A stretch of DNA of 64,000 bases from Pseudomonadota bacterium (GCA_023404095.1 JAEYDD010000072.1:186001-250000), one strand, 5' to 3'; shown: positions 8,659 through 17,889, counted from the first letter of the stretch. The notes: a model not told the origin generated them from the letters alone. Translations and numbers: made by a program.

Positions 8659-9813
8659 TTATCGTTTGTGGCCCGTGTCGAGCCGCCGTTCCACGAATGC
8701 TGAATAGCGCGACATGCCGAAGCAGAAAAGCCAGAAGACGAAGCCTGCGAAGATCAGGCCCGTCAGCGGCGTCACCGGCGTGATCCAGCCGGAATCCCCG
8801 AAGCTGGCCTTCACGATGCCGAGCAGGTCGTACATCGAGATGATGGTCACCAGCGAGGTGTCCTTGAACATGCCGATGAAGGTGTTGACGATGCCGGGAA
8901 TGACGAGCTTGATCGCCTGCGGCAGTACGATGAACGCCATCTTGTGGAAGTAGTTGAGGCCGAGCGCGTCGGCCGCCTCGTACTGGCCCTTCGGGATCGC
9001 CTGCAGCCCGCCGCGGATGACTTCCGCCATATAGGCCGACGCGAAGATCGACACGCCGATCAGCGCGCGCAGGAACTTGTCGATGTTGTTGCCCGGCTCC
9101 AGGAACAGCGGCAGAAGCACGCTGGCCATGAACAGGACGGTGATGAGCGGCACGCCGCGGATGAGTTCGATGAAGACGATGCAGGCCGTCTTCAGGATCG
9201 GCATCTGCGAGCGGCGGCCGAGCGCGAGAAGTATCCCCGCCGGCAGCGAGATGACGATGCCGACGAAGGAGAGGATCAGCGTCACCATCAGCCCGCCCCA
9301 GAGCGAGGTCTCGACGTGACGCAGCCCGAAGCGGCCGCCCAGCAGCAGGATGTAGGCGAAGATCGGGAGGCCGACGAGCAGGAGCAGTGCGTTCAAACCC
9401 TTGCGCGGCACCTTCGGCATCAGGAAGGGCACCAGCAAGGCGACGAAAACGGCTGCCACCAGCAATGGCCGCCAGAGCTGGTCGCGCGGATAGGAGCCGA
9501 ACATGAACTGCACGAAACGGTCGCCGACATAGGCCCAGCACGCACCGCTCCAGCCAGTCGGCAAGGCGCCGCCCTGATCGACCGTCAGGCACGCGGTCCG
9601 GTCCGTGCCCGTCCAGACGGCGGACAGGAACAGCCAGTCGATCGCCGGCGGCAGATAGTAGAGGATTGCCAGGATCGCGACGATCGTCAGAAGACTGTCG
9701 CCCCAGGAGGCAAACAGGTTGCGGCGGATCCAGCCATACGCGGATGCATCCGAGATGGGCGGGCTTTCGGCCGGTATGAAGCTTTCACGCACGTAGGAAA
9801 TGCTATCGGCCAT
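8659..9813 (-). CDS. aapM: General L-amino acid ABC transporter, permease
   Basis: The 384-residue inner-membrane protein has about eight hydrophobic segments. The C-terminal half carries the HisM/GlnP-type permease domain with the EAA-like loop (EAADALGLNYFHKMAFIVLP) that docks onto the ATPase. The first half is the long extension typical of AapM compared with ordinary 220-residue polar amino-acid permeases. It starts 1 bp after the aapQ stop, implying coupled translation, and pairs with AapQ as the transmembrane heterodimer. Confidence 0.94.
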   Translation of the reverse strand: MADSISYVRESFIPAESPPISDASAYGWIRRNLFASWGDSLLTIVAILAILYYLPPAIDWLFLSAVWTGTDRTACLTVDQGGALPTGWSGACWAYVGDRFVQFMFGSYPRDQLWRPLLVAAVFVALLVPFLMPKVPRKGLNALLLLVGLPIFAYILLLGGRFGLRHVETSLWGGLMVTLILSFVGIVISLPAGILLALGRRSQMPILKTACIVFIELIRGVPLITVLFMASVLLPLFLEPGNNIDKFLRALIGVSIFASAYMAEVIRGGLQAIPKGQYEAADALGLNYFHKMAFIVLPQAIKLVIPGIVNTFIGMFKDTSLVTIISMYDLLGIVKASFGDSGWITPVTPLTGLIFAGFVFWLFCFGMSRYSAFVERRLDTGHKR

Positions 9814-9814
9814 C

Positions 9815-11023
9815 TCAGCGCTCCACCAGTGCCATCTTGGCGTTGAACCAGTTCATGAACAGCGACGTCACGAGGCTGATTGAGACATAGACCAGCATCC
9901 AGATCGCGATGATCTCGATCGCCTTTCCGGCCTGGTTGAGAATGGTGCCCCCGACGGCGACGAGATCGGCGTAGCCGACGGCGACGGCCAGCGAGGAGTT
10001 CTTGATGAGGTTGAGATATTGCGAGGTGAGCGGTGGAATGATGATGCGCAGCGCCTGCGGCAGCACGACCAGCCGCGTCGTCTGGCCCGGTCTGAGCCCG
10101 AGCGCATACGACGCTTCGGTCTGGCCCTTCGCAACGCCGCGAATGCCGGCGCGGACGATCTCGGCGATGAACGACGCGGTATACAGCGAGAGCGCCAGGA
10201 AGAGGGCCAAAAATTCCGGCCCGATCGACATACCGCCACGCATGTTGAAAGATCCGGGGATCGCATAGTCGAAGGAAAGCGGCATGCCGGCAAGCAGAAA
10301 CACGACAAGCGGCATGAGCACGATCAGCCCCAAGCTGACCATCAGTACGGGCGGACGGTTGCCGGTGGCGCGCTGGCGGGCATTCGCCCAGATCGCGAAC
10401 GCGATCGACCCGAGGATCCCGATGGCGAACGCTGCCAGCACATAGCCGAAACCTTCGCCGAAGACGGGCGCCGGCATGTAGATGCCGCGGTTCGATATGA
10501 AGAAGATCGCGTCCGGATTTTCCTCCAGATGCTGGAAGATGGTGCGGATCGACGGCAGCAGCGCGAGTACGCCGAGATACCAGAAGAAGATGACCAGCAG
10601 CGGCGGGATGTTGCGGAAGATCTCGACATAGACCGTGCAGAGCCGCGCTATCAGCCAGTTTTGCGAAAGGCGCCCGATACCGACGAGCAGGCCGACAATC
10701 GTGGCGGTAACGATGCCTGCGGCCGATACGACGAGCGTATTGATCAGGCCTACCTGCAGCGCCCGGAAATACGTGGAATCGCTGGAATAGGCGATAAGGC
10801 TCTGGGCGACGTCAAAGCCGGCGCGGCTGTTGAGAAAGCCGAAGCCGGCAGTCATGTTGGCGCGCGCCAGGTTCTGCGAGGCATTGTGCCAGGCATACCA
10901 GATGACCCAGACGATCACGACCACCGTGACGATCTGGTAGACATAGCTGCGCAGAGCTGGGTTGTAGAGAAGCGACACTTTCGGTGGGTCGCCGGACCCG
11001 GTACGGGCGTCCGCAATTGCCAT
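9815..11023 (-). CDS. aapQ: General L-amino acid ABC transporter, permease
   Basis: The 402-residue inner-membrane protein is the partner of AapM. The EAA-like loop (TEASYALGLRPGQTTRLVVL) lies in the C-terminal permease domain, and the N-terminal part has extra membrane helices plus a periplasmic stretch with NLARANMTAGF. The length fits rhizobial AapQ. It begins 101 bp after aapJ; this gap contains a perfect hairpin that probably lowers permease expression relative to the binding protein. Confidence 0.94.
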   Translation of the reverse strand: MAIADARTGSGDPPKVSLLYNPALRSYVYQIVTVVVIVWVIWYAWHNASQNLARANMTAGFGFLNSRAGFDVAQSLIAYSSDSTYFRALQVGLINTLVVSAAGIVTATIVGLLVGIGRLSQNWLIARLCTVYVEIFRNIPPLLVIFFWYLGVLALLPSIRTIFQHLEENPDAIFFISNRGIYMPAPVFGEGFGYVLAAFAIGILGSIAFAIWANARQRATGNRPPVLMVSLGLIVLMPLVVFLLAGMPLSFDYAIPGSFNMRGGMSIGPEFLALFLALSLYTASFIAEIVRAGIRGVAKGQTEASYALGLRPGQTTRLVVLPQALRIIIPPLTSQYLNLIKNSSLAVAVGYADLVAVGGTILNQAGKAIEIIAIWMLVYVSISLVTSLFMNWFNAKMALVER

Positions 11024-11075
11024 TCAGAACCCCTGTCATTGTTTTCGCCCTGTTTTCCGGGCGTTTGTCCTTGCA

Positions 11076-11099
11076 GGGAGGGTGGCGAACCACCCTCCC
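11076..11099 (-). terminator. Hairpin between aapJ and aapQ (attenuator or mRNA-stabilising stem)
   Basis: GGGAGGGTGG (11076-11085) and CCACCCTCCC (11090-11099) form a perfect 10-bp GC-rich stem with a four-base CGAA loop (TTCG on the transcribed strand). It sits in the 101-bp gap after the binding-protein gene. No U-run follows on the minus strand, so it more likely stabilises the aapJ message or causes partial termination than ends the operon. Confidence 0.65.
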
Positions 11100-11124
11100 G
11101 ATTCTCTCTGCGAGTGCCTGCCGC

Positions 11125-12153
11125 TTAGCGGATCGGCGGTGCGTACTGCAGGCCACCCTTGGTCCAGAGCGCGTTCAGGCCACGGTCGATCTTGAGCGGA
11201 GAACCTTGGCCGACGTTGCGTTCGAAGGAATCGCCGTAGTTGCCGACGGCCTTGATGATCTGGACAGCCCAGTCCTTCGGCAGGCCGAGGTCGGCGCCGA
11301 TCGTGGAATCAGCTTCTTCGCCCAGGAAGCGCTTGATGTCCGGATTGGCGGACTTCTTCATTTCCTCGACGTTTTCCTGGTTGATGCCGAATTCTTCGGC
11401 TGCGACCATTGCGTAATGTGACCACGTTACGACGTCGAGCCACTTGGAATCGTTCTGGCGAACGGCGGGGCCAAGCGGTTCCTTGGAGATGATTTCCGGC
11501 AGGACCATGTGATCGTCCGGATTGGCCATCTTCAGGCGGATCGAGTAGAGGCCCGAGGCGTCGGTCGTGTAGGCGTCGCAACGGCCGGCGTTGTAGGCCG
11601 CGTCCGCCTCATCCTGGGCTTCGAAGACTACCGGCTTGAAGTCCATGTTGTTGGCGCGGAAATAGTCGGCGAGGTTCAGTTCGGTTGTGGTGCCGGACTG
11701 TACGCAGATGGACGCGCCGCTGAGCTCGAGCGCGGATTTGACGCCCAGTTCCTTCTTCACCATGAAGCCCTGGCCGTCATAGTAGTTAACAGCGCGGAAA
11801 TCGAAGCCGAGCTGCGAATCGCGGCTGGTGCTCCAGGTGGTGTTGCGGGCCAGCATGTCGATTTCGCCGGACTGCAGGGCCGGGAAGCGATCCTTTGCCG
11901 AAAGCGGCGTGAACTTGACCTTGGTCGCGTCACCGAAGATCGCTGCGGCGACAGCCTTGCAGAGATCCACGTCCAGCCCCGACCAGTTGCCGGCCGAATC
12001 CTGCGCGCCGAAACCGGCGAGGTTCGAACCATTCACGCCGCACTGCACGAAACCCTTGGCCTTGACGTCCGAAAGCGTGTCCGCCTGTGCGGCCTGAGCG
12101 CCAATCCCCATGACGGCTGCACCGATGACGGCTGCCACAATCTTCTTTGCCAT
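11125..12153 (-). CDS. aapJ: General L-amino acid ABC transporter, periplasmic binding protein
   Basis: The 342-residue protein opens with a signal peptide (MAKKIVAAVIGAAVMGIGAQ, cleavage near AQAADT-like sequence around residue 24) and continues with a type-II periplasmic binding fold: FVQCGVNGSNLAGF, then SGLDVDLCKAVAAA and the hinge region with SICVQSGTTTELN. It binds L-amino acids in the periplasm for AapQMP. It is the first gene of the operon, divergent from metC across 367 bp. A GGTT-containing A/T-rich leader precedes the ATG. The nitrogen regulation known in relatives cannot be shown from this sequence. Confidence 0.95.
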   Translation of the reverse strand: MAKKIVAAVIGAAVMGIGAQAAQADTLSDVKAKGFVQCGVNGSNLAGFGAQDSAGNWSGLDVDLCKAVAAAIFGDATKVKFTPLSAKDRFPALQSGEIDMLARNTTWSTSRDSQLGFDFRAVNYYDGQGFMVKKELGVKSALELSGASICVQSGTTTELNLADYFRANNMDFKPVVFEAQDEADAAYNAGRCDAYTTDASGLYSIRLKMANPDDHMVLPEIISKEPLGPAVRQNDSKWLDVVTWSHYAMVAAEEFGINQENVEEMKKSANPDIKRFLGEEADSTIGADLGLPKDWAVQIIKAVGNYGDSFERNVGQGSPLKIDRGLNALWTKGGLQYAPPIR

Positions 12154-12520
12154 GTTTTACAACCTTTTTTCTACGTTCTTGTTTGTTTCGCGTCGCGCTG
12201 GCTTTGTGCGGGAGCAACGCGCACTCGCAAACCTCCCGGTGCGAGATGGCCTATCTCATGCGCAAATCGACGCACGGTCAAGAGAGGCAGCCTTTTTTCC
12301 AAGCACAGCCATCGATTACCCGCGCTTTGGCCAATTATTGAGCAAAATCATAGGGAAAATTATCGTCCTCGCCTAAAAATCAAACGGAATGGCCGGCGGG
12401 GGAAGGGGTGACATGTAACTTCCGCGTGATGGGTTGTTCAGGATTTTTGGCTTGACCGGAGAATTCAAGGCGCAGAAAAGTCGCGAATTTAGCAAATGCA
12501 CAATTTTTCGGAAGCGCCAC
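12154..12520. other. Divergent intergenic region, aapJ / metC
   Basis: This 367-bp region carries the promoters of both divergent genes. It is locally AT-rich around 12290-12385. I searched it for a sigma-54 element (GG-N10-GC), an NtrC site and a SAM-II riboswitch in front of metC and found no convincing match. No protein-coding frame in it looks real. Confidence 0.6.
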
Positions 12521-13711
12521 ATGAAAGACAAAGCAGAAGTGTTCGCCGCGGCTGGGCCAAATACCCGTCTCGCTCACGCCGGCAACGACCCCGCGGACTT
12601 CTTCGGCTTCGTCAATCCGCCCGTCGTCCATGCATCGACCGTGCTTTTCCCCGATGCGGCCACGATGGAGAAGCGCGCGCAGAAATACAGCTACGGCACC
12701 CGCGGAACCCCGACGACGGATGCGCTTTGCGCCGCGATCGATGAACTCGAAGGGTCTGCGGGTACCATTCTGGTCCCTTCCGGCCTTGCCGCCGTGACCG
12801 TGCCATTCCTGGCGTTCCTTTCGTCGGGCGATCACGCGCTCGTCGTCGATTCGGTCTACAGCCCCACGCGCCATTTCTGCGACACGATGCTCACGCGGCT
12901 TGGCGTGACGGTAGAATATTACGACCCGGCGATCGGTACGGGAATTTCCGCGCTGATGAAGCCGAACACGAAACTCGTGCATCTCGAGGCACCGGGCTCC
13001 AACACGTTCGAAATGCAGGACGTACGCGCCATCGCCGACGCCGCCCACCGGGGGGGCGCGGTCGTGACGCTCGACAATACGTGGGCGACCCCGCTCTACT
13101 TCAGGCCGCTGGACCATGGCGTCGACATTTCGATCCATGCCGCAACCAAGTATCCCTCGGGGCATTCGGACATCCTGATGGGCACCGTCTCGGCCAATGC
13201 CAAGCATTGGCAGAAACTGTGGGATGGAAATTTCGCACTCGGCATCTGCGGCTCGCCGGACGATTCGTATCAGATCCTGCGCGGCCTGCGCACGATGGGG
13301 CTGCGCCTGGAGCGCCATCAGGAAAGCGCCCTGCGGCTGGCAGAATGGCTGGAGGGCCTTGATGACGTCGCCCGCGTCCTGCATCCGGCCCTGCCGAGCT
13401 TCCCCGGTCACGAACTCTGGAAGCGGGACTTCAAGGGCGCCAGCGGCATTTTCTCGTTCGTGCTTCAGGGCGGCAGCCCGGACCGCTTCAAGGCAAAGGC
13501 GCATGCCTTCCTCGACGCGTTGCGCATCTTCGGCCTCGGCTACTCCTGGGGCGGCTATGAGAGCCTTGCCGTGCACGTCAACCTGAGCGACCGCAAGATC
13601 TGCACCGCTCCGAAGGAAGGTCCGGTGCTGCGGCTGCAGATCGGCCTTGAGGACATTGCCGACATCCGTGCCGACGTCGAGCGCGGCCTTGCGGCCGCAC
13701 GGGCTATCTGA
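12521..13711 (+). CDS. metC: Cystathionine beta-lyase
   Basis: This PLP enzyme of the Cys/Met metabolism family cleaves cystathionine to homocysteine, pyruvate and ammonia. The 396-residue sequence has the tyrosine-containing YSYGTRGTPTT segment, SGLAAVT for phosphate binding, LDNTWATP with the cofactor aspartate, and the Schiff-base lysine at residue 210 in ATKYPSGHSD. The C-terminal SWGGYES region is typical of MetC. ATG 12521 gives the usual length; the upstream open frame reads through AT-rich leader. The arrangement beside aapJ matches rhizobial chromosomes. Confidence 0.93.
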   Translation: MKDKAEVFAAAGPNTRLAHAGNDPADFFGFVNPPVVHASTVLFPDAATMEKRAQKYSYGTRGTPTTDALCAAIDELEGSAGTILVPSGLAAVTVPFLAFLSSGDHALVVDSVYSPTRHFCDTMLTRLGVTVEYYDPAIGTGISALMKPNTKLVHLEAPGSNTFEMQDVRAIADAAHRGGAVVTLDNTWATPLYFRPLDHGVDISIHAATKYPSGHSDILMGTVSANAKHWQKLWDGNFALGICGSPDDSYQILRGLRTMGLRLERHQESALRLAEWLEGLDDVARVLHPALPSFPGHELWKRDFKGASGIFSFVLQGGSPDRFKAKAHAFLDALRIFGLGYSWGGYESLAVHVNLSDRKICTAPKEGPVLRLQIGLEDIADIRADVERGLAAARAI

Positions 13712-13738
13712 GGTAGATTCGCCGCGTCCGCGGCATCT

Positions 13739-14905
13739 TCAGATTTTCGGGCGATACCCGTAGAGCCAGTCGAAATCGGCGGCGAGGCTTTGCGGGCTGC
13801 GGAGTGCCAGCACGGTATTGCGTGCCAGTGCGACCGGGCCGCGGGCATGATAGGCGAAGCGGTTGAAATCGGCGCGGGAGCGAACCCGGCGGACGCGCTT
13901 CCGGCGGCGCGTCTCGAAGTCGGAAATCGCGGTTGCGAGCAGGGAGGCGTTCTCGATTGCCTCGGCGAGCTCTGCAGCGTCCTCGATCGCCATTGCCGCG
14001 CCCTGGGCCGCAAACGGCGTCGTCGCATGCGCGGCGTCTCCGATCAAAAGCAGGGCCTCGTCGTCGAACCAGCGCCCGTCGCCGCATTGGTACAGCGGCC
14101 ATGCAAGAGGTGCCGCTGCCTGCTGCAGCATTTTCACGATGTCGTCGTTCCAGCTCGCGAACTTGTCCGTGCGCAAGGTCATGCCAGCGGCGCCGGAGGG
14201 GTGCGACCAGCCATGGGCGCCCGACACGCTCTTATGGATCGCGACGATGTTGAAGGCCTTCGCCTCGCGGAGCGGATAGGCAACGAGGTGCGCCTGCGGA
14301 CCGACCCAGGCGGTGACGCGCCGCGGATGAAGAAGGTCCGGTGCCCCTTCGAACGGTACCATGAAGCGCCATGCGACGTGCCCGCTGAAGTGCGCCAGGG
14401 CGGCGCCGGGAACACTGGCGCGCATCTTCGACCAGACCCCGTCGGCGGCGATCGTGAGGTCCGGGCGGGTGCCGATCATCTCGCCGATCACGTCGCGATC
14501 GTAGCGCTCGACCGGGATGCCGGTCTGAAGATGGGCGAGGGGACATTCGGCCACGGCATCGAGCAGCGCGCGCTGCAATGTTGCCCGGTGAAGGATGCCG
14601 TAGGGCTGATGCCAGCGGTCTCGCGCATCGCGGCCGGCGGGAACCTCCGCGAGCGTTCGGAGATTCCGCCCCGAAGCCAGTACGATTCGCTCGGGCTCGA
14701 TCCACTGACGTTCAAGCGCCTGCAGCACGCCGAGCGCCGACAGAACGAAAGAAGCGTTCGGCGAAATCTGCAGGCCTGCGCCTACTTCTTCCAGCCTGCC
14801 GGCCTGTTCGAGGATGTGGCTGGAAATGCCCTTGCGGGCAAGGCAAAGCGCAGTCGTCAGACCGGCGATGCCGGCCCCGACGATCGCAACTGTCCGGCCG
14901 CTCAT
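13739..14905 (-). CDS. FAD-dependent monooxygenase (salicylate hydroxylase-like)
   Basis: The 388-residue protein begins with the dinucleotide-binding motif VGAGIAGLTTALCL (residues 10-23), followed by a group-A flavin monooxygenase pattern: an arginine-containing LHRATLQRALL segment, the DG-like ADGVWSKMR motif and GDAAHATTPFAAQG near residue 300. These are hallmarks of single-component aromatic hydroxylases such as salicylate 1-monooxygenase. The actual substrate is unknown because no aromatic-degradation genes are nearby. It is convergent with metC and lies 27 bp downstream of the zf-CHCC gene, so those two may be co-transcribed. Confidence 0.88.
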   Translation of the reverse strand: MSGRTVAIVGAGIAGLTTALCLARKGISSHILEQAGRLEEVGAGLQISPNASFVLSALGVLQALERQWIEPERIVLASGRNLRTLAEVPAGRDARDRWHQPYGILHRATLQRALLDAVAECPLAHLQTGIPVERYDRDVIGEMIGTRPDLTIAADGVWSKMRASVPGAALAHFSGHVAWRFMVPFEGAPDLLHPRRVTAWVGPQAHLVAYPLREAKAFNIVAIHKSVSGAHGWSHPSGAAGMTLRTDKFASWNDDIVKMLQQAAAPLAWPLYQCGDGRWFDDEALLLIGDAAHATTPFAAQGAAMAIEDAAELAEAIENASLLATAISDFETRRRKRVRRVRSRADFNRFAYHARGPVALARNTVLALRSPQSLAADFDWLYGYRPKI

Positions 14906-14932
14906 CGACGCAGCACGTCGGAAGGCATGAGG

Positions 14933-15178
14933 TCAGGCGGCCTGGTTTGCGAAGGTGCAGCCGACCGGGTTGGTCTGCGTCGCCTTGAGCGACGGGTTGT
15001 AGCGGTACAGCGTCGAGCAGTAGCCGCAGACCTTCTCGTTATCGTCGCCCATGTCGATGAAGATGTGAGGATGGTCGAACGGAACCGAAGCGCCGACGCA
15101 CATGAATTCCTTCACGCCGATCTCGATCGCCGCGTGTCCGCCGTCGTTCTGGAAGTGAGGAATGCTGTGGCCAGCCAT
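14933..15178 (-). CDS. zf-CHCC zinc-finger domain protein (NDUFS6-like)
   Basis: This is an 81-residue protein. Residues about 25-60 contain one cysteine (FMCVG), a histidine pair in DHPHIF and a CGYC pair, the ligands of the zf-CHCC domain shared with the NDUFS6 accessory subunit of respiratory complex I. In alphaproteobacteria such small proteins are thought to help complex I. I chose ATG 15178 because the earlier in-frame part up to 15352 is not conserved and has no ribosome-binding site. The FAD-monooxygenase gene follows it on the same strand. Confidence 0.82.
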   Translation of the reverse strand: MAGHSIPHFQNDGGHAAIEIGVKEFMCVGASVPFDHPHIFIDMGDDNEKVCGYCSTLYRYNPSLKATQTNPVGCTFANQAA

Positions 15179-15350
15179 GGGATGCTCCGATGTGGGTATG
15201 TCGTATATTTCGGCGGACCATATAGCCGTTGAATCGAAATGTGTAGCGGCAAACATCATGTCTTGGGCGAGAAAAAGCGCTCCCGGGGCGTTCCATCGCG
15301 CGGCAAAGCGTCCTAAGAGCGGGTAGACAGTCGCCTGCCAGAGGTATCTC

Positions 15351-16136
15351 ATGAATCTCGATCCTCCGACCTTTTCCCGCTTCCGTCACGAAGGGCTCGA
15401 ACTTGCCTTTTTCGACGAGGGGGATCCCTCCGGCGCTCCGGTGCTTCTGATCCACGGGTTTGCCTCCAGCGCGAGCGTCAACTGGGTCTATCCCGGGTGG
15501 GTGAAGACGCTCGGGGATGCCGGATACCGGGTAATCGGTATCGACAATCGCGGCCACGGCGCCAGCGACAAGCCGCACGATCCCGCTCTCTATCATCCGC
15601 CGTCGATGGCAGGCGACGCTGCGGCCCTGCTCGATCATCTCGGCATCCCCGAAGCCCATGTCATGGGATATTCGATGGGGGCCCGCATCACTGCCTTCAT
15701 GGCCCTCGGACACCCGCACCGGGTCCGCTCGGTCGTCTTCGGCGGGCTGGGGATCGGAATGGTCGACGGCGTCGGCGACTGGGATCCGATCGCCGGTGCG
15801 CTTCTTGCCGAATCTCTCGACGACGTCGACCATGAGCGCGGCCGCATGTTTCGTTCGTTCGCGGAGCAGACGAAATCGGATCGTATCGCGCTCGCCGCCT
15901 GCATCATGACGTCGCGCGATCTCCTGACGCCGGCCGACATGGCGCGCATCGACGTGCCCGCACTCGTGGCCGTCGGCACCAAGGACGACATTGCAGGCTC
16001 CGCGCAAGCGCTTGCCGAACTGATGCCGGACGCCCGGGCGCTCGACATCCCAGGACGCGATCACATGCTGGCGGTGGGCGACAGGGTGTTCAAGAAGGCG
16101 GTCCTGGAGTTCTATGCCGCGATCGACGGGCGCTAG
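15351..16136 (+). CDS. Alpha/beta hydrolase
   Basis: The 261-residue protein has a clear alpha/beta-hydrolase fold: the oxyanion-loop motif LLIHGFAS near residue 33, the nucleophile elbow GYSMGA with Ser108, and the catalytic histidine at 238 in GRDHMLAVGD. The IDNRGHGASDKP segment is the usual strand after the oxyanion loop. There is no signal peptide, so it is probably cytoplasmic. The substrate cannot be inferred, and the gene stands alone between the divergent zf-CHCC gene and cysE. The AGGTATCTC just before the ATG is a modest ribosome-binding site. Confidence 0.87.
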   Translation: MNLDPPTFSRFRHEGLELAFFDEGDPSGAPVLLIHGFASSASVNWVYPGWVKTLGDAGYRVIGIDNRGHGASDKPHDPALYHPPSMAGDAAALLDHLGIPEAHVMGYSMGARITAFMALGHPHRVRSVVFGGLGIGMVDGVGDWDPIAGALLAESLDDVDHERGRMFRSFAEQTKSDRIALAACIMTSRDLLTPADMARIDVPALVAVGTKDDIAGSAQALAELMPDARALDIPGRDHMLAVGDRVFKKAVLEFYAAIDGR

Positions 16137-16217
16137 GGGACGCTGCATGCGGCGGGGCATTTCGCTTGGCCGCCGTTTGCTCTATAACTGGGGCCGTATG
16201 CGAGAAGGAGTAGGGCG

Positions 16218-17051
16218 ATGGTCGCCAGCAACGAGAAGCGAGCCGACGAAAAGCTCAAGGTGATGGATCCGATCTGGGATAGCCTTCAGCAGGAAGCGCG
16301 CATCGCAGCTCAGGAGGATCCGCTGCTTGCGGCATTCCTCTATTCGACCGTGATCAACCAGCCCTCGCTGGAAGCCAGTGTCATTCATCGGATCTGTGAG
16401 CGTCTCGATCACCCGGACCTGCAGGCGAACCTGCTCCGCCAGACCTACGAGGAGATGCAGTCCGCCTGGCCGGAGTGGGGCTCGATCCTGCGCGTCGACA
16501 TTCAGGCCGTCTACGACCGTGATCCGGCGTGCACGCGCTTCATCGAGCCGGTGCTCTATTTCAAGGGCTTCCATGCGATCCAGACCCACCGGCTGGCGCA
16601 CTGGCTCCACATCAACGGCCGGCGTGACTTCGCGCTCTATCTGCAGAGCCGCTCCTCGAGCGTCTTCCAGACGGACATCAATCCGGCCGCGCGCATCGGC
16701 AAAGGGATCTTCCTCGACCACGCGACCGGCCTCGTCGTCGGCGAGACGGCGGTGATCGGCGACAATGTCTCGATCCTGCATAACGTCACCCTTGGCGGAA
16801 CCGGCAAGGAAGGCGGCGATCGTCATCCCAAGATCGACAACGGCGTGCTGATCGGGGCGGGTGCCAAGATACTCGGCAGTATCCATATCGGCCACTGCTC
16901 GCGCATTGCCGCGGGTTCGGTGGTGCTCAAGGACATGCCGCCGAAATCGACTGTCGCTGGCGTTCCCGCCAAGGTCGTGGGCGAGGCCGGCTGTTCCGAA
17001 CCGTCGCGAGCCATGGACCAGATCCTGCATGGCGCAGGCTTCGACATCTGA
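16218..17051 (+). CDS. cysE: Serine O-acetyltransferase
   Basis: CysE makes O-acetylserine, the precursor of cysteine. The 277-residue protein has the helical N-terminal SATase domain (DPIWDSLQQEA, then DPLLAAF) and a C-terminal left-handed beta-helix of hexapeptide repeats with the active-site segments FLDHATGLVVGE, NVTLGGTGKEGGDRHP and AGSVVLKDMPP. The C-terminal tail ends in a hydrophobic ILHGAGFDI, suited to binding cysteine synthase and feedback control by cysteine. An AGAAGGAG ribosome-binding site precedes ATG 16218. metC, upstream on the same strand, uses its product pathway, but the two are not in one operon. Confidence 0.95.
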   Translation: MVASNEKRADEKLKVMDPIWDSLQQEARIAAQEDPLLAAFLYSTVINQPSLEASVIHRICERLDHPDLQANLLRQTYEEMQSAWPEWGSILRVDIQAVYDRDPACTRFIEPVLYFKGFHAIQTHRLAHWLHINGRRDFALYLQSRSSSVFQTDINPAARIGKGIFLDHATGLVVGETAVIGDNVSILHNVTLGGTGKEGGDRHPKIDNGVLIGAGAKILGSIHIGHCSRIAAGSVVLKDMPPKSTVAGVPAKVVGEAGCSEPSRAMDQILHGAGFDI

Positions 17052-17146
17052 ACGCAAATCTGCTGGAAACTGGCCTCATTGAGGGTTTACAGCACCCCGC
17101 GCAGGTGCGAGAAGCGGCGCGAACGAACCGATACGGAGACGCAATC

Positions 17147-17350
17147 GTGAAGCCCGAAGAGATCAGGAAGCTTGAGGCCTACTTCAAGCGGAACTTCAAC
17201 AAGGATATGGTCATCAAGGCGCGTCCGAAGAAGGACGAGTCTGCGGAAGTCTATCTTGCGGACGAGTTTCTGGGCGTCGTGTTCCGCGACGAAGAGGACG
17301 GCGAACTGTCCTACAACTTCTCGATGGCCATCCTCGACATCGACCTCTAA
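17147..17350 (+). CDS. DUF3126-family small protein
   Basis: This 67-residue protein starts at GTG 17147 (VKPEEIRKLEAYFKRNFN) after a GGAG ribosome-binding site. Charged residues alternate with a conserved VYLADEFLGV and an acidic DEEDGELSYNF core, the pattern of DUF3126, a small family restricted mainly to alphaproteobacteria and usually near cysE. The function is unknown. The longer open frame back to 17105 lacks conserved sequence. A strong terminator follows 30 bp after the stop. Confidence 0.85.
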   Translation: MKPEEIRKLEAYFKRNFNKDMVIKARPKKDESAEVYLADEFLGVVFRDEEDGELSYNFSMAILDIDL

Positions 17351-17380
17351 AAAAGTCTCCTTCTCGAAGGATTTTTCGTG

Positions 17381-17407
17381 AACCCGGCGCCCAGGCGCCG
17401 GGTTTTT
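17381..17407 (+). terminator. Rho-independent terminator after DUF3126
   Basis: AACCCGGCGC (17381-17390) pairs with GCGCCGGGTT (17395-17404) around a four-base CCAG loop, followed by TTT. It is a strong GC-rich stem with a U-run and closes the cysE-DUF3126 unit. Confidence 0.9.
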
Positions 17408-17535
17408 GCGTTCTGTACGCTTCCGTCATCAAGTATTTGCAATTATTGACTAATATTGCGATGCGGCAATTCGTTGACTTTATTGTGCATTGCATATAAT
17501 TTTCGGTCATCTGAACGGAACGAAAGGAGCGTCCC

Positions 17536-17889
17536 ATGTTCAACTTGGAAGAGGCCAACAAGAGGGGGAAAGAAGCCGTGGACACAGTCGTGAAGAGCTA
17601 TTCTTCCTTGGCCAAGGGCATGCAGGCGATTGCCACCGAGGCGACCGACTATTCCAAGAAGTCCTTCGAAGAGGGCATTGCGCATTTCGAGAAGCTGTCG
17701 AGCGCGAAGAGCTTCGAAGCAGCCTTCGAACTCCAGACGTCCTACCTGAAGAAGAGCTACGAATCTTATATCGCGGAGGCAACGAAGATCGGGGAGATGT
17801 ATTCCGATCTCGCGAAGGATGCCTATAAGCCCTACGAGGCGCCGGTTGCCAAGGCAACGGCCGCGGCAAAGGCAGTCGTCGCCGCCTGA
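17536..17889 (+). CDS. Phasin family protein
   Basis: This 117-residue, almost wholly helical amphipathic protein is rich in Lys, Ala and Glu, with no signal peptide, ending in an Ala/Lys tail. The pattern (FNLEEANKRGKEAVDTVVKS, then SLAKGMQAIATEATDYSKKS and an EAAFELQTSYLKKSYESYI-like segment) is that of phasins, which coat polyhydroxybutyrate granules. GAAAGGAG lies 8 bases before ATG 17536. The AT-rich upstream segment (17410-17520) probably holds its promoter. It has its own terminator, so it is monocistronic. Confidence 0.88.
   Translation: MFNLEEANKRGKEAVDTVVKSYSSLAKGMQAIATEATDYSKKSFEEGIAHFEKLSSAKSFEAAFELQTSYLKKSYESYIAEATKIGEMYSDLAKDAYKPYEAPVAKATAAAKAVVAA

Noticed and set aside
12177..12192. 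SOS-box-like GTTC-N7-TTTC upstream of aapJ
   Set aside because: The second half-site is not GTTC, and an amino-acid transporter is not expected to be under LexA.
12434..12520. Possible SAM-II riboswitch in front of metC
   Set aside because: The leader lacks the conserved SAM-II core sequences and pseudoknot arms that I would expect.
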